Part shown: in pieces, positions 22,057-32,410 of the stretch
Layout: each line of letters opens with the position of its first letter
Position numbering within the stretch: position 1 is the stretch's first letter
Assembly: GCA_944739405.2 (NCBI GenBank)
Contig: OX123197.2
Coordinates: 55,094,047-55,158,046 of the forward strand
Direction: 5' to 3'
DNA length: 64,000 bases
Source of the DNA: Euclidia mi
Lineage: Eukaryota > Arthropoda > Insecta > Lepidoptera > Erebidae
The notes under the pieces: generated by a model
Databases searched by the model: none
What the model was told of the DNA's origin: nothing
Seen by the model: the letters and a program-made list of their open reading frames with translations, nothing else
Position numbers and translations under genes: made by a program

Positions 22057-22368
22057 GCAGCGATAGCCGAGTGGTGAGACTGACAGACTGCTACGCAGAG
22101 GGTCTCGGGTTCGAATCCACGGCACGCCAATAACTTTTCGAAGTTAATTGCGTATTAAATTGTTAATTATCGCTTGCTTATCGGTGAAGGAAAACATCGT
22201 GAGGAAACCTGCATGTCTGAAGTTCTCCATAATGTTCTCGAAACACATGTGAACTCTGCCAACCCGCACTTGGCCAGCGTGGTGGACTCTGGCCTAACCC
22301 TTCTCATAGTGGGAAGAGGCCCATGCCCAGCAGTGGGACAGTATAAAGGGTTGATGATGATGATATAA
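22057..22368 (+). mobile_element. Full-length tRNA-derived SINE with RTE-like tail
   Basis: The tRNA-like head has box A TAGCCGAGTGG at 22064-22074 and box B GGTTCGAATCC at 22108-22118, correctly spaced. The body follows (TAATTATCGCTTGCTT, AAACATCGTGAGGAAACCTGC, ACCCGCACTTGGCCAGCGTGG). The tail CCCAGCAGTGGGACAGTATA...TGATGATGATG matches RTE LINE ends such as 17880-17915. This is the best-preserved SINE here and a useful reference for the fragments at 26800-27010, 27728-27845 and 28530-28860. Confidence 0.85.
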
Positions 22369-22394
22369 ATAAATAACTTATACTTATTTTTTTG

Positions 22395-22628
22395 ACCCAC
22401 GCTTTAATCACTGAAGGGGTAGGCAGGTAGGCAGGCGTGAAACATTACACCCACATTTCGCCTGTTATGAATTTTAAGATTCCACATTATAGATGGCGAG
22501 CCTATTGCCGTTACTGGTCACTTTGCTATACTCCGTGCTGCTACTGGGAATTTCGAAAAATTCTGTAACTGTTTAACCCGGCTTGGGATCTTCTTATCAG
22601 CAGACGCTATCCACTAGACCATGGAGGC
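22395..22628 (-). mobile_element. tRNA-derived SINE, minus strand, CCTATTACGTGGGA-type tail
   Basis: On the minus strand a tRNA-like head (GCTGCCTCCATGGTCTAGTGGATAG-like, box A near 22605) precedes a degraded box B. Next come CAGTAGCAGCACGGAG and GGCTCGCCATCTATAATGTGG, then CCCCTTCAG. Decayed relative to 21104-21365 but the order is the same. Confidence 0.65.
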
Positions 22629-23325
22629 AGCTTTACTTTAAAGGTGATAATAATATGCGTATTGTGGCATACGGCGTAGAGGCTTAAGGCCGACCTCACA
22701 CTGACCGTGCGTGTGCCTAGAGTTTCCTCTGTAGTACAAAGTACACGCCAGGCACACGCGATATTTAAAAAGTACGAAACAAACTTTTGTACGGTTTTCA
22801 CCAATATATAGTCATGTTATCGATAAATTCAATTCAGACATAGAACAAACAACAAACAAAAATAAATTAAATACAAACAACAAATAATTCTGCTCATCAT
22901 ACAAGTAGTATTTCTTAAAAATATATAGTACAGGAGTTATATTATGCGGTGTTTTTTTTAATGTTATCAATAGCAATTAAATATTTTTGTTCCGAAAAAT
23001 GGTTTCAGAAGCCAGCCAAACGGCGAATCCTTGATAAAATAATGAGCTGGGTTCAACAGAATACTGAAATAATATTAATATCTTCCAATTCTGCGATTTT
23101 TACCTCTTTGAAAGGAAAAATAATTATATTTGTGCGTTTTAGCGTCGGTTACACCAGCCTTGCTTACGGGATCGCTCTTTTTATGAACCGAGTGTGATGA
23201 CCGTCATCTTCTGTTAAGCATTCATACTGATCTAGAAGGGGGAGAAGGAACGGGCACACCCTTGCCCAGCCTCAGATCATGGCGTTAAAGGCGCTACGTA
23301 CTGACGACCTTTAGCCACTCTGTAT
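22629..23325. other. No recognised gene
   Basis: AT-rich; the 82-codon ORF at 22949-23197 has no recognisable content and is probably chance. Confidence 0.35.
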
Positions 23326-23640
23326 TTTATATTGTATTTTGCCACGACCGCCGGCATCGGCCCACTGTTTTATCTGGCCCAGTAATGTAGAATTTCCCAA
23401 AAAATCTCAGCGTCGCTCGAACACCTATCGAAGGACGCCAGGCGTTCCTGTACATCCGTTGGTTCGATCGGCACTGTGTTAACTGTTACTTCAGGAAGCG
23501 CACGTAGGCATGGCGCTACCGAAGAGTTAGCGTAGGCCAAGTGGCAGACGATGAACGGCCTCTGGTCTCGCTGTCTATAACCTCACATGTGAAGTAAATT
23601 AGGAAAGGCTTAAGTCTAGCAGCGGACTGCTAAAGGCTTT
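23326..23640 (-). pseudogene. Unassigned degenerate coding remnant
   Basis: This GC-richer patch reads on the minus strand as RQRDQRPFIVCHLAYANSS, then ALPEVTVNTVPIEP, and CSSDAEIFWEILHYWAR before a TGA, then NSGPMPAVVAKYNI. The even amino-acid composition over ~85 codons suggests real but dead coding sequence, probably from a mobile element. I cannot name the family. Confidence 0.35.
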
Positions 23641-23651
23641 GGGACGAATAA

Positions 23652-23857
23652 TCTTAATATATAAAAGCGTTGCGTTACTGACTGACTGACAGACACGCTA
23701 CAGCCGAAACTATTGGGCGCAGACAGCTGAAATTTGGCATGTATGTTCCTTGGGGACCGTAGGGGTGCACTAAGAAGGGATTTCCCGAAATTCCCACGGG
23801 ATCGACCAAAACGGGTAAATAAAAAAAAATGCAGGCGTAGCTGCTGGCGTCCTCTAG
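23652..23857 (+). mobile_element. Short Helitron-like non-autonomous element, copy 2
   Basis: Plus-strand copy of the family at 26-232: starts TCTTAATATATAAAAGCG after A (23651), ends CTCTAG before T (23858). Differences from the other copies are scattered single bases. Confidence 0.7.
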
Positions 23858-24520
23858 TATATAATAAATTGAACTACTGACGCGTATAATATAAAGTTAC
23901 ATAAAAGGCCTATAATAATTAAGTGTTTATTATTAGTATCAGTCAATATAATGAAAGGGATGTAACAAAATAATGTCAAACTGTACCATTATGTGGGTAA
24001 ACTAATTAATACTGGGAAGCTATACAATGGACCGATCCAATTAACTATCAACTAGATCTGAAAATCTGTAGTCATAAATTAGCGTGCGTGTACAGAGGGC
24101 AAATGGAATGAGAACTGACAAGAATATTTAGTTCTAAATAATTATAATATTTTGTAGTGAAAGCTACCTACCACTGAGGCCATCTGGCGAAGGAAGGCGA
24201 AGAAATCAACATGGCGACATCTAACGGACACGACAGAACTAATGTCCTAAATCGCACAAGCAGAGTTCTCACACGCAATGACTATTTAATTATAAAAATC
24301 CAGTGCCAAGCTTATTTCGTCGGACTGCAGCTGTTCACCAGACACAATTGCCTAGTCTGGTCTAAGCATCCTCTTAATCGTTGGAGGGATACCACACCTT
24401 ATTCGTCCGCATTGGTAACTCTGACGTGATTTGTCGTGAACAGTTCTAACGGGCTAGATCAACAGCAGCAAAATCGTCATCCGATGATGTTCCTCCCTCA
24501 CATCGCACTTCACAAGAGGG
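23858..24520. other. Unrecognised stretch with a GC-richer island
   Basis: 24175-24530 is GC-richer (GCCATCTGGCGAAGGAAGG at 24179) with short plus and minus ORFs I do not recognise. It may be part of an LTR. No partner copy exists in the window to prove it. Confidence 0.3.
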
Positions 24521-25217
24521 TTCCACACAAACCTGTAGGTATATATAATTATTTAAAAAAATATGTGATGTAACAAAAAATTTAAGGTTTTCGAATTTTT
24601 TCCTATGTGCTATAAAACGATGCTTTATGCCAAATTTTAAGATTCTAGACTGAAAGTAAATACCCTTTAGTTTTGAGTCTTTGAGTTTTTGAGCATTTGA
24701 TATGAATTTCAATTTTATACCTCTACGGGTTCATGACGAAAGGGGTAGTACCTTTAAAATTATTAAAAATATGTTAATTATATGATGTAACCAAAAACTT
24801 ACGGTGTTCGTAATGTTTCCTTTATCTGTGCTATGAGGCGTTAGTTCGTAACATATTTCAAGATTCTGAGTTTACGGGAAGTACCCTGTAGGTTTTGATT
24901 CCCTTGCCAGTAGTTGCGAGTTTGAAGATATAGTAAAATTACTGTTTCTTTTGATTGCGTTGAGTTAGAAGTTTGATTTTGTTACAGCTTAATGGTATTA
25001 TAGACCTGAGTATTTGATAGGAATTTCAATTAAGTACCTTTACATGTTCATGAGAAAATGGTAATAATTTTAAAATTATTAAACATTTTTTTATGATAAA
25101 CACTGTAGGTTTTGATTCCCTTGCGAGTTTCAAAATTTTGCAGAAATTTGCAGCATAAACGGCTATATCTTTTGATTGCGCTGGCTGAGAAGTTTGATTT
25201 TTTCACAGCTTCAAGGG
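24521..25217 (+). repeat. Dispersed repeat with internal diverged tandem units, 5' part
   Basis: Three related units start around 24545, 24770 and 25075. Each shares elements such as ATGATGTAAC.AAAA, a TGATTCCCTTG or TTTGAGTC region and CTTTGATTGCG. The repeat resumes after the insertion at 25233-25579 and ends AGGTACGGAACCCTAAAAA near 25725, a terminus very common in insect genomes. Class not resolved. Confidence 0.55.
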
Positions 25218-25594
25218 ACAGTAGACTTGACTTACCATCCTCCTGCCGCTATCCAAGTTTCAACACGAGGTCCGCTTTCTAGTCTAACCGGATTTGGCTG
25301 AATATTACCTTTTCCCGTGAGCGACTGCCTATCTGACCTTCGCAACCCGAAGGGATAGCGATATTTCATGGTTAACACTAGTGTCAGTTTACTGACGCCC
25401 TATAACGACTGTCAAAGATCTTCATGATAGCCGGGAACGACGGCTTAACGTGCTCTCCGAGGCACGGGATAAGAGATAATTAACAATTCAATACGCACAT
25501 AACTCCGAAAAGTTAGTGGTGCGCGCCGTGCATGGCAGTCAATTGGTATCTGCACTAGGTTATCACTGCCTTATACTAAACAGTAGACTTGACT
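25218..25594 (-). mobile_element. SINE-like insertion with 15-bp target-site duplication
   Basis: The insert (25233-25579) is bracketed by ACAGTAGACTTGACT at 25218-25232 and 25580-25594. On the minus strand it carries GGTGCGCGCCGTGCATGG-like sequence near 25515, the CTGTCATGAAGATCTTTGACAG-type block at 25405-25432, and CCCGAAGG...TGCGAAGGTCAG toward the end. A 15-bp TSD indicates LINE-type target-primed insertion. Confidence 0.75.
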
Positions 25595-25727
25595 ATTTGA
25601 TATAAATTACAGTTTGATATCTCCACGCGTTTCTGAGAAAAAGGCTCTTGACAGACGGACGGAGGGACAACAAAGTGATCCTATAAAGGTTCCGTGTTTT
25701 TCATTTCGAGGTACGGAACCCTAAAAA
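25595..25727 (+). repeat. Dispersed repeat, 3' part ending GGAACCCTAAAAA
   Basis: Continues 24521-25217 across the SINE insertion: GACAGACGGACGGAGGGACAA then AGTGATCCTATAAAGGTTCC and AGGTACGGAACCCTAAAAA. Confidence 0.7.
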
Positions 25728-26095
25728 TGCAATTCTTCGCTGTCTCTGATGTGTGTTTATTTATCAATTATTAGATTTACCCATATCTCTATTATTCAAT
25801 AAGTAATTTACAAGACAAGTAATATGCGTAATATTCACAGTCTAATAAATTGATGACAATATTTCATTTAGAAATTAGTTTACTCATTGAATCAACTACT
25901 GTATATCAGAATATTAAAATTTAATCAAAGTCATTTATAAAATTAGCTTATTAAGGCATAAACAGATTCATGAATGAAACATACAGTATAAAATTAAATC
26001 AATGAAGGGTACGACTATTTAAAATAATATTTTCATTCGTTCAGATCACGGCATAGCAACTGAAACTATACTATGACGATGATGATGAGCTTTAG
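25728..26095. other. No recognised feature
   Basis: AT-rich, no ORF or repeat recognised. Confidence 0.4.
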
Positions 26096-27015
26096 TTATA
26101 TTATACATACTTACATACATAGACTCACGACTATTTCCCGCAGGGGTGCAACGATCCTGACATATCTCTCTTGCTTCATTCACTCCCATCAAATTCTTCA
26201 TGCATGCTCTTCTGTGTAGGGTTCTTCTAACCTGTCCTGTTTTTAGAATGTCTCCGTTCTGGTCAGAGAACGTCCGCCTAGCTCTTCACCTTCGTGCTGT
26301 CCCATTTACACTAGGTATATTATGAATTTACTTAAATGCAGTCGTGGAATTGCGGCTCTACCTGCCTAGATGCAGCGATAACCTAGTGGAGGTACCAAAA
26401 GACCGCTAAGCAGAGGAAATCAAGGTCAAACCGACGAAGACCTTTCTAAGTTACATTGTTATGCGTGTTAAATTGTAAATTATTGTTGGCTCTGCCTCAG
26501 AGTGCACCTTTAACCATAGGTCCTAGCTGTCATCAAAATCTTTGTCAGTTGGTGTGGGTAGTTCAGTTTGGGTCGCAGAAAATCAGTTGCTCAGTGGAAT
26601 TGCAATTTTTTTGTCAAATTTGGTTAGACAAGAAAGCGGACGCCAGATTCATGTGAAAGTTTGCTGCAACCGAGATAACGCTAGGACGATGATGATGACG
26701 CACAAAATTTCAAAAAATCAGTGCTTACCTAATCTTGATTTTGAACGCGATACACTGCAGAGTAGTCTGTTGGTACTCGTATTTCTACTCGGTTGTCGCT
26801 ACCGCACAGGTTCGAAGCTACGCACGTATTCAATTATTAATTATCGCTTGTCACACGGCAAAGAAAAATATAGGGCAAAAAACTGCAAGTCTGAAAGTTT
26901 TCCAATGCATTTTCGGAAGACATAATTGTGAAGCCTGCAAACGACACTTTCATAGCCTTTTCACTTTTCCTCAGAAGGTGCCTGTACCTAGCAGTGGGAA
27001 ACATAGTTAAATGGC
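26096..27015 (+). mobile_element. Cluster of decayed SINE-like pieces
   Basis: Left: CATACATAGACTCACG with a CCCGCAGGGG block (26103-26145), then a GC-richer repeat containing TCTCCGTTCTGGTCAG. Middle: GCTGTCATCAAAATCTTTGTCAG at 26527. Right: a plus-strand diverged copy of the 22057-22368 SINE body (ATTATTAATTATCGCTTG at 26837 through CCTAGCAGTGGGAAACATAG at 27000). The short ORFs here are incidental. Confidence 0.55.
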
Positions 27016-27349
27016 TATTATACGCTACGCTTATTAAATGACGCTGCCACACGCTCGGAAAATTAATAATTTCTCCAGATGTTCTGCCAGACGATGAGCC
27101 TAGTACCTAGTAGATATTAGTTTACCTTATATCCCTGATAACAGTAAACGCTGTTTATAATTCATATTACTTTATTACCATTATTATTTAACATAACCTT
27201 CTCGAAGGAGCCGCTTTCATAAACAAACCATAACACTTATAGCAATTAAAATTGAACTAATTCCCTTCATAGGTCCTTAAAACAAACTGTCGCACATGTC
27301 TGGGTTATCAAACAGGGTTACTTGGGGTCTTACTACAGGTTTAACCACT
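27016..27349. other. No recognised feature
   Basis: AT-rich spacer. Confidence 0.35.
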
Positions 27350-27490
27350 ACACGACTCACCTCGATTCGATCAGCTATCATCTTCATCATCTTAGCCATT
27401 CTCGACCATTTCGGTGTAGGCCTCCTTCAACAACTGTTTTGGGCAGTCGTCAACCAATTACTGCCAGCTATCTTGACGATTGCATCTTTA
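27350..27490 (-). pseudogene. RTE-type LINE 3' end, minus strand
   Basis: Minus-strand translation gives AIVKIAGSNWLTTAQNS then LEEAYTEM after a frameshift, and a GATGATGAAGATGATAG tail. This matches the C-terminus seen at 17756-17915 and in other RTE copies. Short and broken. Confidence 0.6.
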
Positions 27491-27727
27491 ATTCGTCTAT
27501 AGTAACACTGAAATTTTATTCTGTTTCATATAATTTAATTTTAGTAAATTGAATTTCGTTTCATTCAGATCAATTAATTTTATTTTCATTTCGTTATAAT
27601 TATTTCCATTTGATTACATTACATTTATTTCAATTCGCTTATATTTATTTACTAGACTTTGCTCACAATACATGTACTTTACACCTTGCCCTTCCCCAGT
27701 TATCACACTATATATTGGTAATCATCA

Positions 27728-27848
27728 TCGGCCCTGTATATAATTTGTCCCACTGCTGGGCACGGCCCTCTTCTCACTATGAGAAGGGTAAGGCCATAGT
27801 CCACCACGCTGGCCAAGTGCGGGTTGGCAGACTTCACATGTCTTTCTT
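27728..27848 (-). mobile_element. SINE tail, RTE-like type
   Basis: Reverse complement of the end of 22057-22368: TGTGAAGTCTGCCAACCCGC, GGCCAGCGTGGTGGACT, CTTCTCATAGTGAGAAG and CCCAGCAGTGGGACAAAT. Confidence 0.8.
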
Positions 27849-28529
27849 CTTGTCTGTCATTGGTAAAAAACAAAAAAAAAACCGTTCGGTACTTTTTGAG
27901 TTTATCACGTTCCTACGACAGACAGGAAGCAGCATGGACTTCATTTTATAATATATTATGTATTTCCAAATACTGTCTCACTAAATTATCACGCTCAGAG
28001 TTCTACAACATTTTGACCTTGGAACGTCCAACCAGTTTGCCGAAATTCGATCGAATCGAGACGAGTCATGTACAAGCATGTAGTAAGCCTGTAGTCATTT
28101 AAGTTTAGTAGTTCAGTTGACGGGGATGATAGCAGTGTGTTAATGTAGGCGGGATAACGGTGTACTGGCGAGAATATAATCTTGAGATAGGGCGGTTATG
28201 TGTATGTGTATCGCCGTATTAGGTATTTCGTGATTATATAACCTACTTAAATTGAAGATCTCGGTTTGCGTGTCTTAATGAGCTAATGTACACCATGGTT
28301 GAAGGGAATTATAATATGATGTGGTTTCTATTATTGGTTTATAAGTTTTAACATTTTAAACATCTCGTAAGTTAAAGTTTCTATATTTTGATAAAACTGT
28401 TTTTGAGGCAATATCATATAAAGCAAATCAAATGGGTCATGAAGAGAGTAGCTATATTAGTCCCCAAGATAATATCCACACTTAACAACTAAGTAGTCCA
28501 ATAGTTTCAGTATTAATAATGTTAAGTAT
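27849..28529. other. No recognised gene
   Basis: Short ORFs only (27824-28102 is not convincing). AT-rich. Confidence 0.4.
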
Positions 28530-28860
28530 AATCATGGTCATCAGCCCTGTGTATAAACTGTCTCACTACTAGGCACAGGCTTCTTTGCTCTATCTATGAG
28601 AATGGTAACGCCATAGATCACCAGGCTGGCAAAGTTCGGGTTAGTAGACTCCACACATCTCTCGAGAACATTAGAGAGCACTCTCAGAGATGCAGATTTC
28701 CCCACGATTTTCCGTTCACAATTTAAGAAGCAATAATAAGCAATTTGATACGCACCAAATATTAAAAAGTGAGTGGTGCGCGCCGTGGGTCGAATCCAAG
28801 ACTCTCTGCTTAACAATCTGTGCCTAAATTTCTTTGCTGGGCTATGGCTAGATCGCCTAT
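28530..28860 (-). mobile_element. Diverged full-length SINE of the 22057 family
   Basis: Minus strand, in order: a degraded tRNA-like head with GGATTCGACCCACGGCGCGC in the box B region (~28790), TTGCTTATTATTGCTTCTT, AAAATCGTGGGGAAATCTGC, GAACTTTGCCAGCCTGG and CCTAGTAGTGAGACAGTTTA. Roughly full length but clearly older than the 22057 copy. Confidence 0.7.
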
Positions 28861-29785
28861 ATTATCATAAAAAATATACAAAGACTTACCTACTACTTAA
28901 AATACCGAAAAGGTGAGCACACTGACACTTGGAAAATAGTTTTTAATAATTGTGGACTGGTTACCATCTACGGGCTCACTGAGCAAATTATGCGGTTCCA
29001 AATTTTTAAATCTTAACTCAGTTTCACTTTACGTGAGATAGCAAAACGTAACGCTTTCAAACTTTGCCGATTCGTACATATACTTGTAATAATGTACTGG
29101 ATCTAAATTGCACATGTACAAGAAAATCTACGTGCATTTACTCTCTGATGTATATTATTGTGATAAGCATGTCCTCCCTTCTACTATCAGAATAGAAGGT
29201 AGTTAATTCAAAAGTACTCCCAACTATGGCTCTGAAACCAATAATATCTTACTGCAAAATACCAATAACTTTCTCAACGTAAGAATGGAGCAATGCTTGG
29301 TTTATTCATAGAAAATATTTTCCTGTAGAAATGAACAACTAACAGCAACCTACACTATTTATAGAATGTTGCCCAGAAAATGTTTACACTTTGCACATAT
29401 AAATTAAAACGAAGTTTATGAAAACGTTTCACTAATTTGGCAGTTTTTCGATGAAAAGCTATCCGAACCGGGCGCCTGTATTATCAGTTCAAAATGTAAA
29501 TACAATCGTTTATGGATTGACTGTTAAAATTGATTCGTGTATTAGGGTAATAAACATGGACGCATTTACACCGAAGTGTAAAAGAAAGGGACAGATCTCT
29601 TTCTTATGAAATCTCTTCATATGTAATGTTACGAAATTTAAAATACAAACAACAACAAACCTGTGTACACAAGTCAAGAAACAATTATGCCTGGTAGATT
29701 TTATTGGATGGCAATTCAATATAAACATATTGCAATAAAGTTTCATAAAATCAACAAGATTTATTATTTTGAAAAATATTAAATT
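28861..29785. other. No recognised gene
   Basis: AT-rich. A minus-strand 163-codon frame (29510-30001) overlaps the next repeat and has no recognisable content. Confidence 0.4.
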
Positions 29786-30118
29786 AACTGTATCAGACAT
29801 ATTGTTTTTTTTTATGTTAATAGGCGGCAAACGAGCAGACGGATTGCCTGATGGTAAGCAATTACCGCCGCCCATAGACACAAGCAACACCACAGGAGTC
29901 ACAAGTGTGTTGCCGCCCCTTGGGGTTGGGAATGGGGATAGGATGAGGAGTGGGATGAGGGAGAAGGAATAGGGAATGGGGCCTCCGGCACTCTCACTCA
30001 CCGAACGAAACGCAACAGTTTAGGTACCGTTACTTTACGTCGATTTTCTGCGAGAGGGTAGTACTTCCCCGGTCGAGCCGGCCCATTCATGCTGAAATCA
30101 GCAAGGCTCTACTACCTA
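29786..30118 (+). repeat. Dispersed GC-richer repeat (GGCGGCAAACGAGCAGACGG type)
   Basis: Begins at a T-rich run and TTATGTTAATAGGCGGC, then CGAGCAGACGGATTGCCTGATGG, CCGCCGCCCATAGACA, CACAGGAGTCACAAGTGTGT and TGCTGAAATCAGCAAGGCTC. This composition is typical of a widespread lepidopteran interspersed repeat. No coding capacity; class unknown to me. Confidence 0.5.
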
Positions 30119-30215
30119 TAAAAATGTGTATATATGTATTATATATACACATTTTTATATATGTATTATATTATGTGTATATATGTATTATATTTTGTAT
30201 GTAACCAATTTATGC
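30119..30215. repeat. (TATG/TATA)n low-complexity tract
   Basis: Alternating TGTATATATGTATTATAT sequence with local self-complementarity. Confidence 0.85.
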
Positions 30216-30262
30216 GTAATTATAACATACATTTTAAAAGTAGGTACTGGTTTTTATGAAAG

Positions 30263-30985
30263 GCTGATATTTTTGTAGGCCTCGGTGCTTTAAGCTGGGA
30301 AAAAATATCACTAGATTTAGACTTGAACTCTTCTCATATTCCTGCTTATCAGTGTCCTCAATTTCAACATTTATGTAGCATACATGACAGAAATCTCCGC
30401 TCCACTAACAATCTTCTTCTTCTCTGCCCTTCTCATAGTTCCAGCCTTGATCATTCTTCTTTCTATATACAGGCTGTCCATCTTTGGAATGTACTCCCTC
30501 TCGAAATCAGGAAGTCTACATCTCGTGAACTGTTTAAAATTAGAGTACGCCAGCATTATATGGCTGAATTGGTAGAATCATATTGGACTCTGTAAAGGAT
30601 ACTTGTATATGTATATATTTATATATATATATATTATAATTATCTATAACACTTGTATGTGTATGTATTTATACATATATAATATGATTATCTATTATAC
30701 TTGTATGTGTATATATGTATTATATTTTGTATGTATATATTTATATTAATATGTTACTGTTAGTAGGCCTATTATTACATATTTATTTAGTGTGATACCT
30801 ATTAATTATGGTGTTTTAAATTAATATTATTTGTTAAATTACTCCCTCTTTGAGCACCTGCTTCAATCATCTCTGCCTCACCCAATGGTTGGCTGGTAGA
30901 GAATGCCTCTGGAATTAAGCACGCCTTTGTGCGTTACTTTTTTGTAATTGTGCAAGAAGTTTAAAATAAATAAATAAATATAACT
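30263..30985 (+). pseudogene. CR1-like LINE 3' end with (AAAT)n tail
   Basis: 30323-30595 encodes an RT C-terminus: HDRNLRSTNNLLLLCPSHSSS ... SFYIQAVHLWNVLPLEIRKSTSRELFKIRVRQHY. It is followed by an AT-rich UTR, CATCTCTGCCTCACCCAATGG and TTGTGCAAGAAGTTTAAAATAAATAAATAAATA. The same family appears on the minus strand at 50841-51405, with matching protein and matching tail. Confidence 0.8.
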
Positions 30986-31144
30986 AAAGATATCTGACTT
31001 GCCTATTGCCTAGTTTGTATAGCTTGGAGATTTTACAACATTGCAGAAACTTTTTAGTGAATAAAACGCAACAGTACTGCATACAGCAATGTTATTTTGA
31101 TCTGTTGCACGTGGATAGTACTAACCCGGTGGTTCTACCACATA

Positions 31145-31231
31145 TTAACCTCTTGTATGCCGGAATGCCAGACACAATTAAAAAGCTATTGTGTCTCGCG
31201 TAGATCTGCGTTCCGGCATACAAGGGGTTAA
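31145..31231. mobile_element. Miniature piggyBac-type element (TTAA TSDs)
   Basis: A 79-bp core (31149-31227) lies between TTAA at 31145-31148 and 31228-31231. The terminal inverted repeats read CCTCTTGTATGCCGGAATG and, inverted, CCCCTTGTATGCCGGAACG: 17 of 19 match. The centre holds a second hairpin (AGACACAAT ... ATTGTGTCT). TTAA target duplication with CCC-like ends is the piggyBac signature. Far too short to encode a transposase. Confidence 0.75.
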
Positions 31232-31310
31232 GAGCAAGAGCAGTCTTCAGCAATTCAAGAAAATCGAAATTTTTTTACACATTTAAACTTTTACACAACT
31301 GCATACTCAG

Positions 31311-32410
31311 CTACGTGGGACACTCAGAAAGTTTTGCGACACTAAAAAATGTCCTATAAGTAAGTATATTTTTCAAAGTACTCTCCACCAGCCTCTTTAC
31401 AAAGTTTCATGCATCTGAACCAATTTTCGAAACACTTTTTCCAGTCCACCGCAGACACCTCGTTTACAGCCTGCTCGAACGCTGAGAGCGCATCATCCGG
31501 CGACGAAAATTGTATCCCTTTGAGCTGATTTTTTGTTTTTGGGAATAAGAAGAAGTCACACGGTGCTAGGTCAGAGCTGTAAGGAGGGTGACCTAGGAGT
31601 TTGACCGGTTTGCCGTCTAGGAAGTCTCTCGTTTTGATTGCGGTGTCGGTGGGCACATTATCGCGGTGAAGCAGTAACCCGTGGAGCCCTGTGTTTGGTC
31701 GCTTGTTGCTCACAACAGAGAAAACTTCTGTTAAGAATTTGGTAGTATACCATTTGGCGTTAATGCTTCTTTGGTTTCGTAAAGGAATTGACACCAAGTA
31801 GCTAGTCAAATTGAAAAAGTCGCTTTACTTTGGCAGGCGTTGATTCATTTTGTAACACCCAAACCGTCGACTGGCGCTTTGTTTCTGGATCGTATTGATA
31901 AATCTAAGATTCATCACCTGTAACGATGTCGTAGACACGCCGAGACGAGCCTGCTTCAAGTTTGTCTATCATATCATGGCACCATTCCACCCTTGCCTGC
32001 TTCTGAACATCGGTGAGGTAGTGCGGCACCCAGCGTAAAACTATCCTCCACACCCGTAGATGCACGTGTAGAATCTCGTGAAGGCTTCCTGATCCAATCT
32101 GTAGTATGCTGAATCTCTTGCTATGTAACTCGTCTATTGTCTTGGATCAATGTTTTCATTGCTAGCACGTTTTCTTCCATAACAGCTGTCAAAGGGCGAC
32201 CACTTCTTTCTTCACCCCCCAAATTTAGTCGACGGCGCTTAAATTCATTATACCAACGATACACGGTTGCCTTAGAAGGGCCTTCATCCATGAATGCCAT
32301 TTGAAGTCTATCGTACGATTCGTCAGGTTTTAGGCGACACATAAAATCGTAAAAAATCATAGCGCGAAAATGTTCTCGACGCAAATCCATTTTTCAATGA
32401 GACACGGTAA
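31311..32410 (-). pseudogene. Mariner transposase, broken by frameshifts
   Basis: Minus strand. 32121-32390 encodes the N-terminus (MDLRREHFRAMIFYDFMCRLK, then the HTH region PSKATVYRWYNEFKRRR and GRPLTAVMEENV). The middle (31810-32120) is frameshifted but shows ESWIYQYDPE and LQNESTPAKV. 31354-31809 encodes the C-terminal catalytic part with HRDN and, 34 residues further on, LAPCDFFLFP, consistent with a DD34D mariner. The left end reads ACACTCAGAAAGTTTTGCGACAC, a mariner-like terminal repeat. The right terminal repeat is missing beyond TTACCGTGTCTC at ~32408, where a LINE tail begins. Dead. Confidence 0.9.

Noticed and set aside
21104..22118. Functional tRNA genes at 21104 and 22057
   Set aside because: Pol III boxes are good, but both continue into SINE bodies and tails and lack a proper acceptor stem.
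29510..30001. 163-codon minus-strand ORF
   Set aside because: Half of it is antisense to a dispersed repeat and the rest is AT-rich; no recognisable content.
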